Shown here: piece by piece, positions 11,266 to 21,000 of the stretch
Layout: every line of letters begins with the position of its first letter
Position numbering within the stretch: the stretch's first letter is position 1
Assembly: GCA_029449235.1 (NCBI GenBank)
Contig: JANATG010000009.1
Span: 868,001 to 932,000, forward strand
Reading direction: 5' to 3'
Source: Linnemannia schmuckeri
Taxonomy: Eukaryota; Mortierellomycota; Mortierellomycetes; Mortierellales; Mortierellaceae
Length of the DNA stretch: 64,000 nt
Made by a program: the position numbers and the translations under genes
Notes under the pieces: model-generated
Told to the model about the DNA's origin: nothing
Databases searched by the model: none
The model's input: the letters and a program-made list of their open reading frames with translations, nothing else

Positions 11266-11937
11266 CAATAGCTATCGTGCCTTCTCTTGTCAGTACCGCC
11301 AACATGCCGCTCAGGGCTTTTGCACCGTTTTTTCTTTGTTCCTTTTTTCTTTGTTCCTTTTTTCTTTGTTCCTTTGTGTTCAATAGTCGTCGCTCGTGCC
11401 TGATCTTAACTCTTCATGGAATCCATCTCTTTTTCTTCTCAGCTGATGGTCACCGTTGCGCCGTCAACATCTTTGTGATCCCTTGACTCCGTTTCCAAGT
11501 CAATATATTTTATCTTTATTTCATCAATATATTCCTGTCTGATCGAATAAACCTATCGTTGTGCTCGTCTCTTTCATACCACCAAAAAGCTTTATCTTGC
11601 GAGCGTGTATGTGTGTTTTTTTACGCCATGGCAATTGAAAGAAGGATGAGCAAACCAATTTGGCGTTGACCATCAAAAGTTAGATAGGGGCTTTGGTTTC
11701 CCTTAGATACCTTCTCCATTCTTTTCTGCGTGACAACCATGCCTTGCCTTTTCTCTTCTCCTGAGTTATTGTTTGTTGCAGGGACTGACATTCGATCATT
11801 GCCTCTCAATTTAAATGGTCTTAACAAAGCCATTGGCACGTATTGCAGTTATTTCTGTAGGGTTGTCGTTCTCTTTGTTTCTTCAACCCCTTCAGCCGCC
11901 CTTCTAACCGCCACACCTTTTCAGTTTCCGTCAATCA
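11143..11937 (+). other. 3' flank of paralogue A and leader of pseudogene B
   Basis: Holds a 32-base T run (11230-11261) and three copies of the 15-mer TTTTTTCTTTGTTCC (about 11328-11372). A GTAAGA donor-like site lies directly after the paralogue A stop (11144), and an acceptor-like TTCTTCTCAG lies near 11440. The stretch 11781-11840 resembles 13599-13680 upstream of paralogue C. No gene is seen. Confidence 0.5.
11328..11372. repeat. Three tandem copies of a 15-bp T-rich unit
   Basis: Three consecutive, essentially perfect copies of TTTTTTCTTTGTTCC. It lies in the possible 3'-UTR intron of paralogue A. Confidence 0.8.
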
Positions 11938-13173
11938 TGGTCTACCAAAACAATAACAGCAACCAACGCCGCGTGTACCGCCGTAATCACAAGGGCAACA
12001 GGCGAGTCCGTCACACGAGGTCATCCTCTTGCTCTACCAAGTCGGCATCTTCCCACATCTAGGTGAGAGATACTGTTCCTCTAGCTACCAGTCGTCCTTC
12101 CCTTTCTCCTCTCCCTTCCTCCTCGTCCTTTTCTTCTTCAACGTTGAACACGATGATGGCATTGATTGTCTCCACCCCTCGTGCATCAAACACCGGTTCC
12201 CATGTAGTCGCACTAAACACGCCAACAGACGCTACTACAGGTTCACCAGCCCGAGGCGGTTTGAAGGCATTGTCTTTGAGCGAGGCTTTTACAACAAAAA
12301 CCATGATCATGACCGTCATGGGACTCGCCGCAGTTCTGGGAACTCCTACTCATTCTCAGACATAACCACCACTAGCGCTGGGCCATGGTCAACGTGGCAC
12401 CGCTTGCGATGCTCTTGATGATACTTATCATCCACACACATGAACACAACAGAGAGTTGCTAACAGCAACAATGTACATCCAAACGATGATGAGCTATAA
12501 TAAAAGATAGCCTGTATGTTAACAATAACAGTGACGGGCAAAAGAACCAATGGAGCCTTGTGCCTGAAGAAGAGATGAGCGAAGGAGATGAGAAGGTGGA
12601 GGACCCCGTCTCCTTCCCCGCTTCGACGACCGCTACCGAGAAGAAGAAAAGATCCTAGGAAGCCCGCTGCCGTCAACATGCCTCTCGCACTCTTCGAGCC
12701 CATCGAGTCCATGATGCCAGCCATCCAAAGCGTCCATCCCGACTCATAATCAGTGATATTCCCAGTGTGAATGTGTCATCGATGCTAAAGAAGACGACGT
12801 CTTTCACCCGTGCAGGCTCGCACTCCCGCAGACTCTGTTTTCTGGCCATCACTGCGGTCCCAAACCAGGCACGCACAACACCACGCTTAAGGTTAGTATC
12901 AAGAGTATCGAGTTCACAGCACTCGCGACGACCAAACGCAAGACTTCGTCTATCATTACCAACGTCACTAAAGGACTCGGCGTTTGCTTTGATGATCTCT
13001 ATGATAAGCAAACAGTGACGGACCATCGATTGTCTGTTAGACGGACCACTACCGGCATCATTTCTACCTATTTCTCCTTTTGCAAGAGGAATATGTTCAG
13101 GGCCTGGACGTCGTTGGATTACTATGATCTCTATATGGGCATGAACATTCTTTATGTGATATCCACAATTTAG
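11938..13173 (+). pseudogene. Gag-protease-like paralogue B, degraded
   Basis: The middle copy aligns with paralogue A along its length but is broken by several stops and frame changes. The first frame opens at 11938 with a matching basic N-terminus and stops after 41 codons at TAG, where paralogue A has CAG. The knuckle region (about 12160-12250) is in another frame, keeps the HPSCIKH and RFTSPRRFEGI stretches, and has Tyr for the last zinc-ligand Cys. The acidic box, the Arg-rich segment and the retropepsin-like end (about 12890-13170, with SIKSIEFTALATTKRKTSS and YYDLYMGMNILYV) survive in pieces. The catalytic triad position reads T-T-K. No full-length product can be made. Confidence 0.8.
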
Positions 13174-13771
13174 TCATTGGTAAATGCTTGCTATTGTAAT
13201 GGGGCTTTTGAAGTGCTTTCTTTTCTCTTTGTAGGTTTTATCGAAGGTTGATTGCCAATCACTTCCGACCTTTTCTCTCGCTTTTATTGTACTTGATACT
13301 CGCCCCACGTGGTTGAACTCTTCTTTCCAGGATAACACCCCTCTCGTCTTGCAGGTCATATCGACCTTCGCGCTCGCCTAGAGCCATATATAACTATTTA
13401 TTATCTATCCCATCGAGCAGCGGAGCAGCTGTACTCGCCTTTTACACCATCTACACTGAGCATTCCATGAAGTGGTTTACGACGTCGAATGAACGAAAAT
13501 TCGTCAAGTGCCCCCCTTGTTTACTTGTGATATCTTCCTCAGTAAAAAACTGGCTGAGAGCACAACTGGCCTTGTGTCTTATGTAGTTGTTGTTACAAGG
13601 ACCTGACTTTCGATCGTTGTGTCAGAAATGATCAATCAACGCAGTGCTCTTCAATCCGTCTCGACAAAGCCACTAGCGCCAAAAACGAATTGACTTTTTT
13701 TTTTCCTCCCCTGTCACTCATCCGCCTGCTACTCGCAACTCTCACTCAACCTTCGGCTTGCGACCCCCATC
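13174..13771 (+). promoter_or_regulatory. Spacer between pseudogene B and paralogue C
   Basis: About 600 bp without a gene. The part at 13599-13680 is similar to the upstream region of pseudogene B, so the duplication unit included promoter DNA. A short T run and CT-rich leader (13690-13760) precede the paralogue C start. A TATATA-like element lies at about 13386. Confidence 0.5.
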
Positions 13772-15613
13772 ATGGCCAACAACAGCAACAACCGTCAACG
13801 GAACAACAACAGTCGTCGTCGTCGTAACAACAACCACAGAAACCGCAACAACTACAACAACATCCAGTCGGCTCAGAACTACAGCGACAACAACCAGGGC
13901 CACGACAACAACAGTCAAGGCGACAGTGACACCCAGATTGACAACGACCAGTTTGACTACTCACCCAGCAACGGCGGCAGCAACAACCAGAATAACAGCA
14001 ACAACAGCAACAACAGCAACAACAGCAACAAAAACAAAAAACGTGGTCGTGGGTCAGTGTACCCTGGCCTTGAGGATGATTCCCGAGCAACCCTCCATGC
14101 TGGTGCAGGTGCCAAGAACAAACGGCGCAAGACAACTGTAGCAGCATCGAAGGGCCAACCTTGTGTGAATGAACCTCCACCTGCGTCATTTCCCCTACTC
14201 GGGGGGAGCGCCAATGGCTCACCAGCCGAAATTGCGGCAACAACTGCCACTGTGAACAACACCTGCCAGCACTCAATGTGTATCGAGTTGGCCCATCAGG
14301 GTCTTCAACGTACTCATGCTGATGCACGGTGCTTTCGTTTTACCGACCCAAAGCGGTTTGAAAGCATCCTCCGTCGACATCGACGAGACGGATTTGGGTT
14401 ATTGGGGGAACAAGATGTTCGTCCCGTCACCGTGAACGGTGCTCATAACCCTTCTCTGACTTCTGCCTTGACTGCCCCTCATATGACTGGGCAGCAAGGT
14501 CAGCGAAAGGCTTATGTTGATGAGGATGATGATCTAAAGATTTCAGACTACCTCTACATGAAAGACTGTTCTTCCTACACTATCGTAGGCTCTCCTTACC
14601 CAACTACCTGGCGGTACATGTTTGATGATGAAGGAGAAGAACCCTCTTGTGCCAACAATAATGGTCCTGTTACTGCTATTCTCAGTGGCTCAACTCAAAC
14701 TATGCCTCAGACCGAGACCCTCCAAAAGATGAGCCGTAGTGCTCGTCAGAGGGCTCGTCGAGCTGCTAGAAAAGCTGAAGCAAAGAATAACAGCAACACT
14801 ACCATCAGTGTTGGTGGCAATAATTCTTTGAATTCATCCAAGCAACAACCCCGGACCCTGCAGCAAACACACATTAGCCCTGGTACAACTACTTCTACTC
14901 GTACCCGTGTGGTTGAAGGAAGAGGGGAAATGGCTTGGGATGAAGACTCTAAAACTGATGTGTGGGACCGTCCCCTCAATATCCTTGAAGCTATGGAAAT
15001 CCTGGCTGATATTGACAGGTTGAACTGGGAATCGCGGCAGCGATCGTATACCACGAAGGCATCAACCCCTCCTATGGACATCTTTGAAGTACCACAGAGG
15101 GTTGACGCTAGATTAGGTACATCGCGTGTTTCTGCTCGTATGTTTTCAGATCTGACTGACACTGATTTTTCGAAACGCGCCGTTTCGGCCCACACTGGTA
15201 CGCCTCCTGTTCCAATGCATATGCAAGAGCAGCCAACGAAGAAGTTCGCATTTGTAGGCGGCTTTCGTGGGATAAAGCCCGGTGACAACCGAATTGCAGT
15301 TCCTGTGAAGATCAACAATGTTGTCCTGACTGCCCTGCTGGCCTCTGGCCGGATCAAGTCATGTATCGATCGCAAGGTTGCACAGGCAATCGGCTTACGA
15401 ACCTGGTCCGACCCTGCGCTCGAGATGATTGATCACTATCGCACCCCAAAAACCATGCATACCTGCAGCGCTATTAATGTCAGTTATGGCAACAAGTCTG
15501 GCAAGGTCGTCCTGGACGTCGATGACCTAGACTATTATGATTTCCAGATTGGTATCGATCTCTTTCGTGCCTTTGGTTTCTCTGTCGTGAGTATCAAAGC
15601 CGCCTTGAACTAG
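13772..15613 (+). CDS. Retroelement-derived Gag-protease-like protein, paralogue C (613 aa)
   Basis: The longest and most intact copy, a single uninterrupted frame. The first 95 residues are an Asn/Arg/Gln low-complexity region. The Cys/His knuckle is C165, C170, H175, H182 and C187, followed by the shared FRFTDPKRFESIL. Then come the acidic DDDLKISDYLYMKD box, an Arg/Ala-rich helix (SARQRARRAARKAEA), a long insertion absent from paralogue A (about residues 340-490) and the C-terminal retropepsin-like domain from about residue 508. In that domain VVLTALLASGRIKSCID aligns with the active-site loop of retropepsins, but Asp is replaced by A524, leaving A524-S525-G526. The last strand motif YYDFQIGIDLFRAFG matches the closing segment of the fold. 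Gag-like knuckle followed by protease is the order of Ty3-type Gag-Pol. Catalysis is not expected; RNA or DNA binding is an inference from the basic regions and knuckle. Confidence 0.75.
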   Translation: MANNSNNRQRNNNSRRRRNNNHRNRNNYNNIQSAQNYSDNNQGHDNNSQGDSDTQIDNDQFDYSPSNGGSNNQNNSNNSNNSNNSNKNKKRGRGSVYPGLEDDSRATLHAGAGAKNKRRKTTVAASKGQPCVNEPPPASFPLLGGSANGSPAEIAATTATVNNTCQHSMCIELAHQGLQRTHADARCFRFTDPKRFESILRRHRRDGFGLLGEQDVRPVTVNGAHNPSLTSALTAPHMTGQQGQRKAYVDEDDDLKISDYLYMKDCSSYTIVGSPYPTTWRYMFDDEGEEPSCANNNGPVTAILSGSTQTMPQTETLQKMSRSARQRARRAARKAEAKNNSNTTISVGGNNSLNSSKQQPRTLQQTHISPGTTTSTRTRVVEGRGEMAWDEDSKTDVWDRPLNILEAMEILADIDRLNWESRQRSYTTKASTPPMDIFEVPQRVDARLGTSRVSARMFSDLTDTDFSKRAVSAHTGTPPVPMHMQEQPTKKFAFVGGFRGIKPGDNRIAVPVKINNVVLTALLASGRIKSCIDRKVAQAIGLRTWSDPALEMIDHYRTPKTMHTCSAINVSYGNKSGKVVLDVDDLDYYDFQIGIDLFRAFGFSVVSIKAALN

Positions 15614-16243
15614 ATGGTAGGTTTTTTTGTTCCTGTTTTTGTCGTAAGGCTTTCTTTTTTTTTTTTTTTTTTTTTATTATTGAAAATATACGACAACTTT
15701 TTATCGCGCCTGATAGATCGTCCGCCACAACCGTCAACCATCACTGCCAGCCATTAGCCAGTCAACCATTGCCACCAACCGCCACCGCCAGCCAGCCATT
15801 GCCGGCAGTTAGTCATCGCCGTCGGATTTTTTTTTTCCAGTAGTTTAGTTTTCTTTTTTACGTCTTTTTCTTTTTCAGTCTGTCAGGAACCGGGAGTCAT
15901 TGTAGATGGGTGTCGGGGCGGCCAAGAGTGCCGTTTGTGGATGTCACTTTTTTTCTTCGAGTATCCTTTTTGAGACCAACCCTAGTTGGCAGAGGAGTCG
16001 AATGCTACAAGCCTGAACAGACAACACAATACATACGATATTTTATTTATCTCAATGCTATTGTTTTTTCATGATGCCACCCATGCATGGTTAATCGGCG
16101 CGACGTGCAAAAAAAAATGTCAAAATTGCGAAAAGAAGAGAAAAGGATGTGCTAGTCACGTGTAGCAAAAAAAAAAAATGGCGGCGCATCATTTTTTCGC
16201 TTGTTCCCTTTGCATTCATCCTCACCACCACCTCTGCCAACAC
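15614..16243 (+). other. 3' flank of paralogue C and RBMX2-like promoter
   Basis: Contains a donor-like GTAGGT three bases after the stop, an acceptor-like CCTGATAG near 15717, a T run (about 15656-15675) and an imperfect CCATTGCCACCAACCGCC-type repeat at 15720-15810. No gene is seen. Confidence 0.5.
15720..15810. repeat. Imperfect short tandem repeat with GCCAGCCATT / CCGCCA units
   Basis: Repeated GCCAGCCATT, CAACCATT and CCGCCACCGCC words in tandem with variants. It lies in the likely 3' UTR of paralogue C. Confidence 0.5.
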
Positions 16244-17932
16244 ATGAAGTAAGAAGCTCAACAAACAACCCTCGGATCAGCAAGCTACGAATCGCGCCCA
16301 CAAATAAAACACAAGCACGCAATCGAGCTCATCATAACAACCAACCGCTCGTTCTTCTCCCTTCCTACCTCACCTCATTAGCAACGTAAAAGAGATCCAG
16401 CGCCTCAACGCTCGCGAGGCAACCCTCTCCACTTCCCACTCCCAAACCGGCTCCTGGCACGAACAATACAAAGATTCAGCCCACATCTTTGTCGGTGGCC
16501 TCCCTTACCACTTGACCGAGGGCGACATCATCTGTGTCGTCTCACAGTTTGGAGAAGTGGCCGGGATCAACTTGGTAAGAGATAGGGATACAGGGAAATC
16601 GAAGGGGTATGCGTTCCTGAAGTACGTTGATCAAAGGAGTACTATCCTTGCGGTTGATAACCTCAACGGTGCCCAGGTAAGCGACTTATATTTGACCTTT
16701 TTCAGACTTGACGAAAGTTTATATTTGTCCTTGAGCATTTATTCATATACTATACCTTACCTTTTTGGTTTTGGTAAATAGATCGCGGGAAGGACGATTC
16801 GAGTAGACCATGTGCAGAACTACAAAGTGCCCAAGGTCTTTGATGCCGACGGAAATGAGATCGAACCGGACGAGGATACCGTCAACAACGCTGCACCCAA
16901 GGCCATACAAGGTAACTTAAGAAAACGTTGAAAAGAAAGCATTTGGTGGCATCACATAAAGAATTATGTGATCATATTTATTAACAACTCATCCCTCTTG
17001 TACATTTGAACCAACTAGAAGAGGCGTCGGAAGATGACGATGAATCGAGCGAGTCAGAGGTAGACGATACAGGAATTGATATTGACGATCCGATGCGCGA
17101 ATACCTCCTCAAGAAGCGCAAGAAGGAAGCCCGCAAGGCTAAACGCAAGGCCGAGAAAGAGGCTGGGAAGTCAGAGTCCAAGGCTGAAAGGAAGGCGAGG
17201 AAAGAACTCAAGAAGGCTGCTAAGCGGGACAAGGACGGTAGTGGTAGCAAGAAATCCAAAGCCAAGAGCAGCAGCAAGGACGACAAGGAGTCTTCACTTC
17301 CACCGTCAGCAGCAACAACCGCACTGCGGGGTGATGATAAGGAGAGCAGGGGAAGCGAAACCATGGACGTTGATATCAGGAAAGAGGATCCTGCGGACAC
17401 AACTCAAAAAGACTCGTCCGTCATAGATGTCAACCCAACAATCAGCAATGAAGCCTCATCAACAGCAGCATCAGGATCACCTCCATTATCATCTTCGCGC
17501 CAGGGACGTGCCAGGTCCAGATCCAGATCCACATCTCCACGCCCCCGCGCACGATCTAACGACAGAAATCGTGGCCGTGACCGAAGCCAAAGTCGGGAAA
17601 GATACCGCGACCGTGGCGGCAGGGATGACAGTGGCAGCGACCGTCGTCGGCGGAGAGGAAGTTCACGGGAGCGTAGAAGAGAGGATAGTCGAGAACGCGG
17701 AATCGAGAATATTCGCGGAAGAGATGACAGTAGAGATCGCAAGCCGGGCTTCAGGGATAATTCCTACTCTCGGATGCGACGTGGTTCACCAGACAGCAGT
17801 CGTCGTCGAGACTATGATCGTGATCGTGATCGCGATTATCGTGGCTCAAGATACAGGAGCCGTAGTCGGAGCCCTCCTCGTCGTGGTGGTAGCGGTCGTC
17901 GCAGTCGATCCAGAAGCCCCGAGAGATCTTGA
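16244..17932 (+). CDS. RBMX2: RBMX2/Ist3-type RES-complex splicing factor (447 aa)
   Basis: Nuclear RNA-binding subunit of the RES (retention and splicing) complex with Bud13 and Pml1, which contacts the activated spliceosome. Exons are 16244-16248, 16382-16676, 16782-16911 and 17019-17932. The first coding exon is only five bases (ATGAA), giving MNNVKEIQRLNAREA after splicing. The RRM spans about residues 35-115, with RNP2 IFVGGL and RNP1 KSKGYAFLKY. The family signatures ELTEGD-like HLTEGDIICVVSQFGEV, DQRSTILAVDN and GRTIRVDHVQNYKVPK are clear. After an acidic stretch comes a Lys/Arg/Glu-rich helical region and an RS/RD-rich C-terminus (about 300-447) typical of SR-like proteins. Yeast Ist3 lacks this long tail; animal RBMX2 has one. 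The gene converges on the flippase gene, whose stop is 162 bp downstream. Confidence 0.9.
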
Positions 17933-18094
17933 TTGCACATCGTTTTTTCTTAAAAGCAATAAGTGACAAGTTTCGTACAAAAAAGCTGAAAATCGATTTT
18001 ACTTGAATAATGTACAAATGTGATTTTTTTAGAGTGCTGTTGGTATGTGTAAGAGTGCTTGCATTGTGCGTGTAAAAAAGAGACAAAAAAACGT

Positions 18095-21000
18095 TTAAAC
18101 CATGCCACGGCCATAGACATGACCTGCAGAGGAAGATCTCCTCACGCCAAGTTGCAGAGGCGTAGTAGACGAGACACTGAGGTCAGAATCTGCAGGAACA
18201 GGGAATGGTCGAGGAAAATGAAGCTGAGTCGCCGACCATGGTCCCGACTCTTTTGCATCGCGCGGGCCTCCAGAGTTGGTACGGCTGGGGCGGTCTCGAG
18301 CCATTTGACTGGCACTGCTTGCTCCACGACGATGCGAACCAGGTCCCCAGAGGTCGCCCACTTGATCCTGACCTTCACCAAACGATTCTCTGCGAGCATC
18401 CTGCGAATGGCGACCGACGGCCAAGAAGGAATCGTTCCTGTTAGCGTCCAATGCTTGCTGCGATTTGCTGCGCCCTCGGCGGCTGGAGAGACTGGGCGCA
18501 CGACGACTCGAATGTTTCGAAACAATACTGGCAGCGATCGACAGACGGCGTTGGATCTTGGAACCAGTCACTCCCTCAGCCTCGGCTCCCTGGTTGCCCA
18601 GCTCAACCTCCCACTCCTTCCAACGCTGAACTGCTTCGGGATCCTTCTCCAGCTCTTGGTAGAGATCAACATCCGAGGGGTACAACTGGGCCTTAATGAT
18701 CTTTGCCATAATATTAGGCAATATCGCAATCATCGAGGCCACAACAATAGTGAGCCAGAAGGGAAGGTGCGCAGCCAGAGATTGGAAGGCACCGCGGACG
18801 TGGTATCCGCCGGTTCGGACGGGGTAAAAGAAAGAATAAGCGGTGTTGTATCCGAACCAGGCGAGGATCGTCAAGAATGACGTGATATGGGTGACAATCG
18901 ACCAGTTGTGCGTCTCCAGGTAGGCAATCTTGAACGTCACAACCAAGACAATTGTAGTGTAAACACCGAGACCCATGGGGAAGAGGGACTCGTCATCGGG
19001 CTCGACACCAAACTTGCCAATGGCACCGGCAATCCAGAGAGGGACCATCAAAGACGCGATCGCCTGGTAAACTGCGGCGGCCATCCATGTTCCATAGGTG
19101 ACCAACGAGAATCCACTGTTCCGAGGCCCAAAGGTGTAGAGCTCAGGCACAAGCAAGAGCGTCGACGCCTTCAGATCCTGCTCAAACATACCGACGACCA
19201 TGACTGGCAAGGATGAGAACAAGGTGTTGTAGAACGAAAGCGTCCACTGCTCGTACAACGACGTGCCAGAAAATCCTGTAAAGATCTGGAAGAGTCCCTG
19301 AGTTAGGTAGAAAGTGGCGCACTTGTAAAACGTCCCCAGCACAAACTTGGACACACGGACATAAGACCAGCGACCATGGACAAAGAGAAGTCGTTCGAGG
19401 AAGCGGAACTGGGCAATCGAGTAATCACTCGACCTTGCGGCCTGGAGACCCTCTTTTCCAGTAATACCGATACCGACGTTAGCCTCCTGAATCATGGCAA
19501 TGTCGTTCGCACCGTCTCCGATAGCGAGTGTCACGGTATTCTTGCATCGAGCACGGACAGTCTTGACGACGAGGGCTTTCTGAGCAGGACTGACACGGCA
19601 GCAGATCACAGAATCGGCACGGATACCCAACTCCACAAACAACGCCATCAACTCGGTCGACTGCTCAACGATTCCCAAGGTGGCTCCATCGATAACGACG
19701 ACCACATGCCGAGACTTGCCCTTCATCACATCCTTCATCGCCTTGTTCATGGCCTTGTGAGCTTGTGCTTGAGTAGGCACGTCCAGAATGATGGTGCTCG
19801 AGTAGTCCTTGATAAGACGGCAAGAGTATCCAATGTTGATGGCAGTCTCGCGCTTATCTCCCGTCAACATCCAGAGTCGAATACCGGCACGGCGGAGCTT
19901 GTCAATCGTCTCGGGGACGCCATCCTGTAACTTGTCCTCAATGGCGGTGGCGCCTGTCATGTCCAAGTTCTGCTCCAACAACTCGGCGACTTGCTCCAGC
20001 TTTTCCTGTCGTCCGTCGAGGGCGCTCTGTGCATCCGCGTACTTCTTGGACCAAAGGCTGTACTCCTCCTTGCTCAGGAATCGGTGACCGTAGAGCAGAG
20101 TTCTCAGTCCGGTGGTAGCATACTCCTGGATATGATCCATCGTCTGCTGGTACTCCCACATCTCCGACTGAGTCCAACCAGGCGTTTGACCAAAGAAATA
20201 CGCGCCCATATCATCCTCCTCGATCGATGAATCGCCATAACCCTCAGCACCAGAATCTTTGTACGGTCCAGATGTGCTCATTGACTGCTGGCGTCCATAA
20301 GCGTGCTCCCTTGCCTTCCCAGTGGCACTGTCTCCACCCAGGCCAACTCCTGCGCCCGAAGTCGATGATCGGTCCAGGTTGCGTCGTGACTTTCCGGATT
20401 TAGAGTACTCCAGGCTGGCGAGCGGATCCATGCCATCGTATCCATGGACAGAGTCAGGAGTGAAGGGTATGGGGGTATCCAGATTCTGAAAGTCGGCCAG
20501 TCCGGTCTGAGGATCACGCACGCGTTCCAGAATGATCGAGTCAGCACCCTTGGTGAAGAGGCAGATCTGACCGTCGGGCATGCGGTAGATGACAGACATG
20601 CGCTTGCGTTTGCTAGAAAACTCGATAATGTTAAGAATCTCGTAAAACTCCTCCTGGGGAGTCTCGTCTGAGGAGGTGGGCATAGATCGGACGCGAATGC
20701 CTCCTCGACTGCGCTCGACAAAGACGTAGCCCAATTCTTTGGCTCCGGCAACCAAAGCATTCTCGTCAGGACTGGCAGCCTGGTACTTGAAGCTCATAGG
20801 ATCTGCTTCGTCCATCAACTCGGGCACGGCATCATGACAGAGAGCCATGGAGAGCAAAAAGAAGCGGATCCTGTCGGCCATGACATGGCGCGCTCCGGAG
20901 CGCAAAAAGGGAACCAGCTGCGAGGTGGGGGTACAGGGGACGATGGTCTCGACGTAGGAAGGCATGTTGCCGGCGTGAATGCTGTCGGGGTATTGTCCTG

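Noticed and set aside
13770..14327. 185-aa - strand frame, Cys-rich, antisense to paralogue C
   Set aside because: It is the reverse reading of AAC/CAA repeats, which gives runs of Cys and Leu. It has no start context and the sense frame is clearly the gene.
14746..15375. 209-aa - strand frame inside paralogue C
   Set aside because: Shadow of the sense coding sequence with no recognisable domain.
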